NCBI GenBank assembly: GCA_002306745.1
Contig: DBSW01000025.1
Coordinates: forward strand, 1-19,203
Length of the DNA: 19,203 nt
Direction of reading: 5' to 3'
Source: Dehalococcoidia bacterium UBA1332
Lineage (GTDB): Bacteria > Chloroflexota > Dehalococcoidia > Lucifugimonadales > Lucifugimonadaceae
Below are positions 7,580 to 14,569 of this stretch, one piece after another. Under the pieces are notes generated by a model. It searched no databases, had not been told where the DNA came from, and saw only the letters and a list, made by a program, of their open reading frames with translations. The position numbers were made by a program, and so were the translations under genes. How positions within the stretch are numbered: the first letter of the stretch is position 1; the number at the start of each line of letters is the position of its first letter.

Positions 7580-8698
7580 TTGAATTTCGGACTTACAGAA
7601 ACTCAAGAAATGATTAGAGGATCTGCTCGAGAGTTTCTCTTGGAAAATTCCAGCCCGGAGACAATAAGATCTATCGGCGACGGTGATCAAGATGCAATAT
7701 CAACGCTTTGGCAAGCGTTCGTGGATCTAGGCTGGCCTGCGCTAATCATAGCTGAGGAGTACGGTGGTACAGGTCTGGGATTCACCGACTTAGCTGTTCT
7801 ATTAGAAGAAATTGGAGCTAATCTCGCACCTACTCCGCTCGTCGAATCATCCATAAGTTCATGGGTAATTGGGCGTTATGGATCAAAGTACATTAAGTCA
7901 GAATTTCTTCCAAAGGTTGCTTCTGGAGAGATCCTAATCACACCTGCTTTGGTTGAACGAGACGCCTCATGGGATCCAAAAACAACTAAAGCTGCCGCTA
8001 TCAAATCCAACTCTAATCTAATTATTTCCGGTGAAAAACGATTCGTATCTTTTGCTGAAAACGCAACTCACGCCCTAACACTTGTTCGAATGCAACATGG
8101 TGATCTTGCTATGGTTGTGGCTCCAATCTGGAAGATGCCCGAAGTTGAACAAACTCGGCTCAAACATGCCTCTGGAGTTCCTGTTTCTTCAATAAAATTC
8201 AATGAATTTGAAGTCTCTGACTTGAACGTAATTGCTATTAATGATCAAGCAATTCAAGCTGCATATGAACTGATATCGGCTGGAAGCGTAGCTCGTTCCG
8301 CTCAACTTGTCGGAATTGGCAGAAAAGTAGTCGATACAACAGTGGAATACACGACAAATCGCGAACAATTTGGACGCCCAGTGGCTTCCTTCCAAGCAAT
8401 TCAGCACCATCTTGCTGAGATGGCAATTGCCACAAAACAAACAAGGCACCTTACGTATGCCGCTGCTTGTAGCTTCTCCTCTGATGGATATTCTCCGGAA
8501 GCAGCTGCCAGAGCAAAAATTGCAGCAAGTGACAAAATAGCGAAGGTTTGCTGGACCGCGCATCAGTGTCACGGAGCAATCGGATTCACTTGGGAGCACG
8601 ATCTACATCTCTACACTCGTAGAGCGCTTGCCTGGAAAACTGATTATGGAGATCCAGTATTCCACCAATCACTACTGGCGAATTTGATGGGTTTTTAA
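7580..8698 (+). CDS. Acyl-CoA dehydrogenase subunit carrying the FAD-contact motif
   Basis: This 372-residue protein begins at TTG 7580 behind GAGG. It has the acyl-CoA dehydrogenase fold, with EEYGGTGLG near residues 59-67, REQFGRPVASFQAIQHHLAEM at 261-281 (the Arg contacts FAD) and HGAIGFTWEHDLHLYTRRA at 331-349. It lacks a catalytic glutamate at both known positions: no EGT near the C-terminus, and Ala238 or a neighbour where helix G would carry Glu. This is the pattern of the non-catalytic partner in alpha2-beta2 dehydrogenases such as the mycobacterial steroid side-chain enzymes. I infer a heterotetramer with the protein encoded just upstream. The substrate is unknown; bulky acyl-CoAs such as steroid or terpenoid side chains are plausible by analogy only. 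Confidence 0.9.
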   Translation: MNFGLTETQEMIRGSAREFLLENSSPETIRSIGDGDQDAISTLWQAFVDLGWPALIIAEEYGGTGLGFTDLAVLLEEIGANLAPTPLVESSISSWVIGRYGSKYIKSEFLPKVASGEILITPALVERDASWDPKTTKAAAIKSNSNLIISGEKRFVSFAENATHALTLVRMQHGDLAMVVAPIWKMPEVEQTRLKHASGVPVSSIKFNEFEVSDLNVIAINDQAIQAAYELISAGSVARSAQLVGIGRKVVDTTVEYTTNREQFGRPVASFQAIQHHLAEMAIATKQTRHLTYAAACSFSSDGYSPEAAARAKIAASDKIAKVCWTAHQCHGAIGFTWEHDLHLYTRRALAWKTDYGDPVFHQSLLANLMGF

Positions 8699-8708
8699 GG
8701 AAAATTTT

Positions 8709-9104
8709 ATGTGCCCTGCAGATGAAGAAAAAAGTCAGGCTAAACAAAAAGATTGCCTATTTTGCGATATCGCCCGTGGTGATATGCCATCGACAGAAAT
8801 TTACTCAGATGATCAATGCATGGCTTTCAAAGACATCAATCCTGTCGCCAATATCCATGTGTTAATCGTTCCTCGCGATCATGTAACTCACCTAACCTGT
8901 ATATCAATAAATCATGAAAACCTACTAGGACACATGCTACGAATCGGTGCCCAAGTCGCACAACAGACTGGTATCGCCAAAAGTGGGTACCGACTTACGA
9001 TCAATCAAGGAAATGATGCAGGACAGATAGTCGATCATCTACACATACACCTTCTAGGTGGTGGTCAACTAGAGCGCTTGGGAACCCCAATTGAATCTAT
9101 TTAA
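8709..9104 (+). CDS. HIT family (HINT-like) nucleotide hydrolase
   Basis: The 131-residue protein has the histidine-triad motif H-L-H-I-H-L-L at 110-116 (H110, H112, H114) and the typical N-terminal CLFCDIARGD (16-25) with a Cys pair (C16, C19) that often binds zinc. HINT enzymes hydrolyse phosphoramidates and adenylated nucleotides such as AMP-lysine, and help clear by-products of adenylation. The start ATG 8709 follows AAGGA (8697-8701), which overlaps the stop codon of the dehydrogenase gene, so the two are translationally close and probably co-transcribed. The cellular substrate is not known, and it may be a housekeeping gene rather than part of acyl-CoA oxidation. Confidence 0.9.
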   Translation: MCPADEEKSQAKQKDCLFCDIARGDMPSTEIYSDDQCMAFKDINPVANIHVLIVPRDHVTHLTCISINHENLLGHMLRIGAQVAQQTGIAKSGYRLTINQGNDAGQIVDHLHIHLLGGGQLERLGTPIESI

Positions 9105-9114
9105 ATATTCACTG

Positions 9115-9143
9115 TTTTGCTGCAATAAGCTAGACCTTATAAA
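9115..9143 (+). promoter_or_regulatory. Candidate promoter for the MFS exporter gene
   Basis: TATAAA (9138-9143) matches a -10 box in five of six positions. A weak -35 candidate (TTTTGC, 9115-9120) lies 17 bp upstream. It would give a short leader ending at the GTG start of the exporter. Read-through from the upstream gene remains equally possible. Confidence 0.3.
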
Positions 9144-9165
9144 AACTCAAAAAGGCTAACTTTTA

Positions 9166-10410
9166 GTGAGCGTTAAATTAATATCTGCACTACGCGGGAC
9201 TAGCTATTCAGCGTTTAAATACCGCGAATACAGATTGTTCTGGATCGCAGCGGCATTTTCCAACATCGGAATGTGGTCACTCATCTGGGGAAGGATGTGG
9301 TTGATGCGAACGCTAACCGAGTCCGAAGTAACCCTAGGTCTAGTCGCAACAGCAAACCTTGGTCCCGTACTTATATTCTCAATGTGGGGAGGGGTGCTTG
9401 CAGATAGATTCAATAGACTCAAAATTATACGAATCACCCGACTAATGTTTGCAATAGCAACTCTTGGAACAGGAGCACTTATAGACAGCGGCCTCGTTGA
9501 ACCATGGCATGTGCTAGTAATCTCCAGCCTAACAGGAACACTGTTGGCTTTTGACATTCCCTCTAGATCAGCGATGGTGGCAACTATCGTTCCAAAAGAA
9601 CATCTTGCCGGGGCGATCTCACTATATTCAATAGTATTTGGATCTGCAGCAATAATCGGTCCAATGCTATTTACCCCCATTGTAGGCTCTTTGGGGCTTG
9701 AAGGTCTTTTCTACGTAATCGGTTGTTCGTACGTATTTACAGTCCTGACGCTACTAATGATGTCAACCGACGGTCACAAAGTTAAAGCGACAACTAGCAC
9801 TGCCTTTGATGGGCTTATTCAGGGCTTTAGATATCTCAGTCAACAAAAAACAATCTCATCAGTCATACTGCTAGGAATCATTCTAGGTTTATTTGGCTCT
9901 TCTTTCGAAACTTTACTGCCCGTTTTCACAGAGGAAATATTCCTCGGGACTGAAAAAACCTACAGCAATCTCCTTCTTGGAACGGGAATTGGTGGACTAT
10001 TTGCAACAACAGTGATCACTTTTATAGGGCGCAGAGTTCGACCTGCTCTATATTTATTCATAGCTGGAATCTCTGTTGGAGTCATGCAACTATTATTCGC
10101 AAACACTAACGTACTCAGTGTGGCTGTATTTTTAGCTGGAATAATGGGTGGATTCAAGGTTGTACTGGGCACCATGAATACGACAGTTGTTCAAATGCTT
10201 GTACATGAAGAATTTCGAGGGAGGGTAATGAGCATCAACCAGTTGACTTGGGGTGCTTCTGCACTGGGGGGTTTGATCATGGGTTATATTGCTCAGTACT
10301 TCGATGCCCAAATTGCCATGACGTTAGGGGGGTCAGTTGCAATACTCGCGTCCGCTATCGTAGGCAGCAGACTAATTCGCAGCTATGGAATAAGTGTGAA
10401 CCCTAAATAA
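9166..10410 (+). CDS. MFS transporter of the MFS_3 / EntS-like exporter type
   Basis: The product has 414 residues and about 12 hydrophobic segments. Between segments 2 and 3 is the MFS motif A variant GGVLADRFNRLKIIR (75-89). The stretch LAFDIPSRSAMVATIVPKEHLAGAISL (127-153) followed by IIGPML is typical of the MFS_3 (transmembrane effector / EntS-like) group, which exports siderophores or other small molecules by proton antiport. The start is GTG 9166 with AAAGG at 9151-9155. It follows the HIT gene by 61 bp. The substrate cannot be inferred; a link to the acyl-CoA dehydrogenase pair is only positional. Confidence 0.9.
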   Translation: MSVKLISALRGTSYSAFKYREYRLFWIAAAFSNIGMWSLIWGRMWLMRTLTESEVTLGLVATANLGPVLIFSMWGGVLADRFNRLKIIRITRLMFAIATLGTGALIDSGLVEPWHVLVISSLTGTLLAFDIPSRSAMVATIVPKEHLAGAISLYSIVFGSAAIIGPMLFTPIVGSLGLEGLFYVIGCSYVFTVLTLLMMSTDGHKVKATTSTAFDGLIQGFRYLSQQKTISSVILLGIILGLFGSSFETLLPVFTEEIFLGTEKTYSNLLLGTGIGGLFATTVITFIGRRVRPALYLFIAGISVGVMQLLFANTNVLSVAVFLAGIMGGFKVVLGTMNTTVVQMLVHEEFRGRVMSINQLTWGASALGGLIMGYIAQYFDAQIAMTLGGSVAILASAIVGSRLIRSYGISVNPK

Positions 10411-10504
10411 GAAAACAATACCCATATAACATTATCAAACTAAGTATTAGAGTAATAAGATAGCAACTTTGGCTCCAATGCTTTTTACCTCACAAGAAAT
10501 ACAT

Positions 10505-10523
10505 CAAGATTCAAGATTCAAGA
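10505..10523 (+). repeat. Short tandem repeat, 7-bp unit
   Basis: The unit CAAGATT occurs at 10505-10511 and 10512-10518, followed by a partial CAAGA to 10523. It is upstream of the molybdenum hydroxylase operon. It may be chance in AT-rich DNA. Confidence 0.5.
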
Positions 10524-10630
10524 AAATAAGTTGCGACAAACTCCCCTTGTGGGCATAATGAGCGAGTTAAATTCTGTAATTCTTATTTAGGCTAACTGTT
10601 GGTGATCTGAGTTACTAATAAATATTCATT

Positions 10631-10667
10631 GCCTCAAGCTTATGTTTCTATGTTGACAGCTTGAAGC
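10631..10667 (+). repeat. Inverted repeat in the leader of the molybdenum hydroxylase operon
   Basis: TCAAGCT (10634-10640) is the exact reverse complement of AGCTTGA (10658-10664), with a 17-nt spacer. Beyond one mismatch two more pairs extend the stem to GCCTCAAGCT / AGCTTGAAGC. It ends 34 nt before the start codon and overlaps a TTGACA sequence. It could be an operator for a dimeric regulator or an mRNA hairpin; no T-run follows, so it is not a terminator. Confidence 0.5.
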
Positions 10668-10689
10668 ATCTGAAAAAACACGACAGGAA

Positions 10690-10694
10690 AGGAG
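10690..10694 (+). promoter_or_regulatory. Ribosome binding site deciding a TTG start
   Basis: AGGAG, within the purine-rich stretch 10686-10698, lies 7 nt before TTG 10702 and fixes the start of the FAD subunit. Confidence 0.8.
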
Positions 10695-10701
10695 AGGGCA
10701 A

Positions 10702-11571
10702 TTGCATCCATTTGCATATGTTGCCCCTAAGACGGTATCCGAGGCGGTATCCGTCTTAGCTGAACACGGTGATCGAGCCCGACCTCTAGCAGGCGGTACC
10801 GACCTTCTAGTAAAGGCTCGCGCCAACGTCTGGGATTTAGATGCGGTAGTAGACGTCAAAAACATCCCAGAGCTCATGTCGCTTTCAATAAACGGCGCTG
10901 GCCTAAGCATTGGTGCCGGTGTGCCTTGTTGTCAGGTTTATGAGCACAAAGATATTCAGGAACAGTATCCAGGAATTATCGATGGAGCATCAATAATCGG
11001 CGGTATACAAATACAATCTAGAGCTGGACTTGGCGGAAATCTTTGCAATGCCGCACCATCAGGTGACGGTATACCTGCACTGATCGCATACAGTGCAGTA
11101 GCAAAAATTTCAGGACCAAATGGCAACCGAGAAGTTGCAGTTGAAGATTTTGCGACAGGGCCTAGCAGAACTGTCCTAGAGAACGGTGAGCTGTTAACAA
11201 GCATAGAAATTCCAAAACCGGCAGCCAATTCCGGCGCAGCATATACGCGATTCATCCCCAGAAACGAGATGGACATTGCGGTCGCCGGTGTAGGAGTATT
11301 TGTACAACTTGATTCTGAAGGCAAAAAATTCGAATCTGCTCGAATCGCTCTAGCATCCGTCGGACCAACGCCGATACTTGCACAGAAAGCTGGCGATAGC
11401 CTTGCAGGTAAACCGGTAAACGATGAATCAATAGCATCAGCGGCATCACTGGCTAAGGACGCTGCAAGTCCAATTACGGACATGCGTGGTACCGTTGATC
11501 AACGAAAACACCTCGTAGAAGTCCTAACAGGACGGATGCTTAATCAGGCGATTGAAAGGGCAAGAGGCTAA
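10702..11571 (+). CDS. Molybdenum hydroxylase FAD-binding (medium, CoxM-like) subunit
   Basis: The 289-residue protein belongs to the FAD-binding subunit family of xanthine dehydrogenase / CO dehydrogenase-type enzymes. It has the two flavin motifs: PLAGGTDLLVKAR at 28-40 and SRAGLGGNLCNAAPSGDGIPAL at 106-127 (equivalent to the family's TIGGN-ASP-GD). The C-terminal CO_deh_flav_C domain follows. FAD takes electrons from the [2Fe-2S] clusters of the small subunit and passes them to an acceptor. The length leaves no room for the extra [4Fe-4S] loop seen in 4-hydroxybenzoyl-CoA reductase, so that enzyme is unlikely. Start TTG 10702 is supported by AGGAG. The next gene begins 7 nt after its stop, so they are co-translated neighbours. 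Confidence 0.93.
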   Translation: MHPFAYVAPKTVSEAVSVLAEHGDRARPLAGGTDLLVKARANVWDLDAVVDVKNIPELMSLSINGAGLSIGAGVPCCQVYEHKDIQEQYPGIIDGASIIGGIQIQSRAGLGGNLCNAAPSGDGIPALIAYSAVAKISGPNGNREVAVEDFATGPSRTVLENGELLTSIEIPKPAANSGAAYTRFIPRNEMDIAVAGVGVFVQLDSEGKKFESARIALASVGPTPILAQKAGDSLAGKPVNDESIASAASLAKDAASPITDMRGTVDQRKHLVEVLTGRMLNQAIERARG

Positions 11572-11574
11572 GGA
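11570..11574 (+). promoter_or_regulatory. Ribosome binding site for the small subunit
   Basis: AAGGA overlaps the stop of the FAD subunit and lies 4 nt before ATG 11579. It favours ATG 11579 over the upstream in-frame TTG 11552, which would overlap the previous gene. Confidence 0.55.
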
Positions 11575-11578
11575 AACA

Positions 11579-12055
11579 ATGACAACTAACTCGCCAAGCA
11601 AGGTTCACATTACAACAACAATTAACGGCCAACAGCACGAGTTGCTCGTGCCAGGTTATATGAGTCTTCTAGATACACTCCGGGAACTCATAGGACTAAC
11701 AGGAACCAAAGAGGGCTGTCTAGACGGTAACTGTGGAGCCTGCACAGTAAGCGTAGACGGACGAATAGTTGACTCATGCCTCGTTCTTGGGGCAGAGGTG
11801 GACGGAAAAGAAGTCGACACCGTTGAAGGTATGGCTAGCCCAGACGGCCTACATCCGCTACAGCAAGCTTTCCTCGAAGAAGCAGCTTTGCAGTGCGGTA
11901 TCTGCACGCCAGGATTTCTAGTCGCGGCAAAAGGCCTTTTAGATAATGAGCCTTCACCTAGTGAAGATCGAATTAGACACTGGCTTGCAGGAAACCTCTG
12001 TAGATGCACTGGTTATGACAAGATCGTCAGGGCAGTTCAAAAGGCAAGCAGTTAA
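11579..12055 (+). CDS. Molybdenum hydroxylase [2Fe-2S] (small, CoxS-like) subunit
   Basis: The 158-residue protein has both iron-sulfur sites of the family. The plant-ferredoxin-like N-terminal domain has C47, C52, C55 and C67 (GCLDGNCGACTVSVDG...DSC). The C-terminal four-helix domain has C106, C109, C141 and C143 (QCGICTPGF and CRCTGY). It carries electrons between the molybdenum centre in the large subunit and FAD in the medium subunit. No Tat signal is visible, so the complex should be cytoplasmic. ATG 11579 is preferred for its ribosome binding site; an in-frame TTG at 11552 would add nine residues. A 103-bp gap separates it from the first large subunit. Confidence 0.95.
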   Translation: MTTNSPSKVHITTTINGQQHELLVPGYMSLLDTLRELIGLTGTKEGCLDGNCGACTVSVDGRIVDSCLVLGAEVDGKEVDTVEGMASPDGLHPLQQAFLEEAALQCGICTPGFLVAAKGLLDNEPSPSEDRIRHWLAGNLCRCTGYDKIVRAVQKASS

Positions 12056-12158
12056 GACAAAAATTAGAGAACCTGTGAACTGAATAAATTCAACGTAAAG
12101 CTTTCACTAAACAAAGGTTGCCGCCTCAATCGGGGGCTTAGTCTGGAGACACAAAAAC

Positions 12159-14429
12159 ATGGTCGCAACATTCGAGCCAAAAACCGACTATAAAGTCGTC
12201 GGCACTCGACCAATTAGACACGATGGATACGACAAAGTAACTGGTCGAGCAATTTATGGCGGAGACATGAAACTTCCTGGATTGATTTGGGGAGTGATGG
12301 TTCGCAGTCCTCACGCTCATGCAACGATTAAATCAATCGATACTTCCGCAGCTGAGGCAATGAAAGGCGTGTTTTCAGTAATTACGGGTGCAGACATGCC
12401 AAAGGCTCCAAGCAAACTTGTTGACCTCGGTGAAGGTAATGTTAACTTCAAATGGGCGTCTAACAAGTTGATGGCTGACACTAAAGTTCTTTATCGCGGG
12501 CACCCAGTCGCAGCTGTAGCAGCCGTAGATCGTTACGTTGCAGAAGAAGCGGCTAGAAAAGTAGTTGTGGAATATGACGTGCTTCCGGCGATCACTAACG
12601 TCGTAGACGCTCTAAAACCTGATGCACCGATATTACTTGATGATCTAGTTGGTGATGACCTCGGTGAAGATGTCACAAACACGAATATGGCAGCTCATGT
12701 CCGGCATGAATTCGGCGATGTTGAAGGTGCTATGGCATCTGCTACTCACACGATAGAACGTGAGTACAACATGCAGATGGTACACCAAGGATATATTGAG
12801 CCCCATAATGCAACAGCTTTATGGGACGAAGAAGACCGAATCAAAGTTTGGACTAGTACACAAGGGTCCTTTCCTGCACGAACACAAATCGCCGGAATTC
12901 TTCAGGTAGATGTGTCGCGTGTAAAGGTCACTCCACTTGAAATTGGTGGCGGCTTTGGAGGGAAGATTCCTGTCTATTTCGAACCGATAGCGGCTCTTCT
13001 ATCTAAGAAATCACAGCGACCCGTAAAAATGGTGATGGAGAGAACTGCTGTATTCGAAACTACGGGGCCCACACCTGGTGCTCGAATGATCGTAAAACTT
13101 GGTGCAGATTCCAACGGAAAACTAACCGCTGCAACTGCAGATATATGGTTCGAAGCAGGTGCTAATCCAGGTGCATTTATAGGTCCCGCTGCACAATGTG
13201 TTTACGCTCCGTATGAAATTCCAAACACACGAATCGATGGATGGGATGTTCTAGTGAACAAGCCAAAAGTGGCTCCTTACCGAGCACCAGGTTCACCACA
13301 GGTCGCTTTCGCAATGGAATCAGCTGTGGACGAACTGTGTGAACAGGCCGGTTGGGATTCATTACAGTTCCGTATCGACAACGCATCAAAAGAAGGAACT
13401 CGACGCGGTGACGGTGTGCTTTTCTCTAAAATCGGAATGCAGGAGGTGCTCGAAGCTACAAAGCAGACCGACCACTGGAATTCACCGATCGGAGACGCTC
13501 CGGAAGGAAAGGTTCGAGGCCGAGGAATCGCTAATGGTTACTGGTTCAACATCGGACTAAAATCTTCTGCAAACTTATCCGTAAATAGCGATGGAACTGT
13601 GCAGTTGACAGAAGGGTCCACGGACATAGGTGGTTCTCGGACTTCAATGGCAATGCATGTTGCCGAAGTCTTAGGTCTAGACGCTCATGATGTCCGACCT
13701 GTTGTTGGTGATACAGAATCTGTTGGTTTTACCGATGTAACCGGTGGGTCACGAACAACCTACGCAACTGGTTACGCTTGCTGGCAAGCAGCAAACAATT
13801 TGGTTGATGTGCTTAAGCAAAGAGTTGCAATTTTGTGGGATGTCAAAGCGGAAGACGTTGATTTCAAAGATGGAGTATTCATTTCGAACGCTGAATCTGC
13901 AAAAACCATCAGTTTCAAAGAGCTTGCAGGTAAACTGGAAGACCTTGGCGGTCCCGCTAATTCAACAGGTGCAGTGGACCTTGAATCTGCTGGAGACGGA
14001 TTTGGAACGCATATAGCAGATGTCGAAATAGATCTTGCTACCGGTAAAACAGATGTAATCCGATATACGGCGATTCAAGACGTAGGAACCGCAATTCACC
14101 CTTCATACGTTGAAGGGCAATTGCAAGGAGGATCTGTTCAGGGAATCGGATGGGCTCTAAACGAAGAATACTTTATGCATGAAGATGGTCGAATGGCCAA
14201 CTCAAGCTTCCTAGACTACCGAATGCCTACTTCGCTTGACTTACCGCCGATTGACACTGTTTTGGTAGAAGTGCCTAATCCACTCCATCCATACGGTGTG
14301 CGAGGTGTCGGTGAAACACCGATATGCCCGCCAATTCCAGCAATTGCAAATGCGATCAATGACGCAACTGGAAAACGTCTATACAGTACACCTATGAACG
14401 CCGGAAGCATTGTAGAGTCCCTGAAATAG
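12159..14429 (+). CDS. Molybdenum hydroxylase large (molybdopterin-binding) subunit, copy A
   Basis: The 756-residue protein spans the aldehyde oxidase / xanthine dehydrogenase a/b hammerhead and the molybdopterin-binding domains. Visible motifs are QGYIEPHNATA (210-220), WTSTQGSF (231-238, with the Mo-site Gln at 235), GGGFGGK (263-269), PYRAPGSPQ (373-381), QGGSVQGIGWAL (656-667) and the catalytic Glu719 in RGVGE. The CO dehydrogenase form I loop AYRCSFR is absent, so it is not a true CO dehydrogenase. The Glu that follows GGGFGGK in purine-oxidising enzymes is Ile here. It should hydroxylate or oxidise a heterocycle or aldehyde using water, but the substrate is unknown. The GQG pterin-contact motif appears as GGS (491-493). 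ATG 12159 is preceded by GGAG at 12145-12148. Confidence 0.93.
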   Translation: MVATFEPKTDYKVVGTRPIRHDGYDKVTGRAIYGGDMKLPGLIWGVMVRSPHAHATIKSIDTSAAEAMKGVFSVITGADMPKAPSKLVDLGEGNVNFKWASNKLMADTKVLYRGHPVAAVAAVDRYVAEEAARKVVVEYDVLPAITNVVDALKPDAPILLDDLVGDDLGEDVTNTNMAAHVRHEFGDVEGAMASATHTIEREYNMQMVHQGYIEPHNATALWDEEDRIKVWTSTQGSFPARTQIAGILQVDVSRVKVTPLEIGGGFGGKIPVYFEPIAALLSKKSQRPVKMVMERTAVFETTGPTPGARMIVKLGADSNGKLTAATADIWFEAGANPGAFIGPAAQCVYAPYEIPNTRIDGWDVLVNKPKVAPYRAPGSPQVAFAMESAVDELCEQAGWDSLQFRIDNASKEGTRRGDGVLFSKIGMQEVLEATKQTDHWNSPIGDAPEGKVRGRGIANGYWFNIGLKSSANLSVNSDGTVQLTEGSTDIGGSRTSMAMHVAEVLGLDAHDVRPVVGDTESVGFTDVTGGSRTTYATGYACWQAANNLVDVLKQRVAILWDVKAEDVDFKDGVFISNAESAKTISFKELAGKLEDLGGPANSTGAVDLESAGDGFGTHIADVEIDLATGKTDVIRYTAIQDVGTAIHPSYVEGQLQGGSVQGIGWALNEEYFMHEDGRMANSSFLDYRMPTSLDLPPIDTVLVEVPNPLHPYGVRGVGETPICPPIPAIANAINDATGKRLYSTPMNAGSIVESLK

Positions 14430-14477
14430 GTCAAAGCTATAAATTTGTCCAGTAAAAAATAACAATTAGCAACATTT

Positions 14478-14507
14478 GGCCGGGTAGTTTTAGATAACCA
14501 TCCGGTC
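14478..14507 (+). repeat. Hairpin between the two large-subunit genes
   Basis: GGCCGG (14478-14483) pairs with CCGGTC (14502-14507) through five Watson-Crick pairs and one G-T wobble. Inner GTT and AAC also pair, giving a roughly 12-bp stem with one mismatch and one further wobble around a 6-nt loop. No T-run follows directly, so it is more likely a processing or attenuation hairpin, or an operator, than a terminator. Confidence 0.5.
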
Positions 14508-14532
14508 GAGTTGTATCTTTTGATATAGGTAA

Positions 14533-14548
14533 CTGATTCAATAATCAG
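14533..14548 (+). repeat. Perfect inverted repeat upstream of large subunit B
   Basis: CTGATT (14533-14538) and AATCAG (14543-14548) are exact reverse complements around a 4-nt loop. The right arm ends 10 nt before the GAGGA ribosome binding site of copy B, so a hairpin or bound regulator here could affect expression of copy B alone. Confidence 0.5.
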
Positions 14549-14558
14549 ATCCACAGCA

Positions 14559-14563
14559 GAGGA
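14559..14563 (+). promoter_or_regulatory. Ribosome binding site for large subunit B
   Basis: GAGGA lies 6 nt before ATG 14570, a stronger and better spaced site than that of copy A. Confidence 0.6.
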
Positions 14564-14569
14564 AAACGA

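Larger units (their letters stand above)
10411..10701. other. Intergenic region between exporter and molybdenum hydroxylase operon
   Basis: This 291-bp AT-rich stretch has no supportable gene on either strand. It contains a short tandem repeat (CAAGATT twice plus CAAGA, 10505-10523) and an inverted repeat near its right end. A perfect TTGACA (10653-10658) lies inside that inverted repeat but has no matching -10 box downstream. The promoter of the downstream operon is expected in this region; I cannot place it. Confidence 0.6.

Noticed and set aside
10411..10701. Possible remnant of the right-edge gene, because ATTCATTGCCTCAA occurs both at about 10624 and at 19142
   Set aside because: The match is 14 nt only, and the minus-strand frame here (reading EAMN) lacks the LP-PERV residues upstream of it, so chance similarity is more likely than a duplicated fragment.
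12159..14429. Aerobic CO dehydrogenase (CoxL form I) as the identity of the large subunits
   Set aside because: The diagnostic AYRCSFR active-site loop is absent; the loop is PYRAPGS or AYRAPGS in the two copies.
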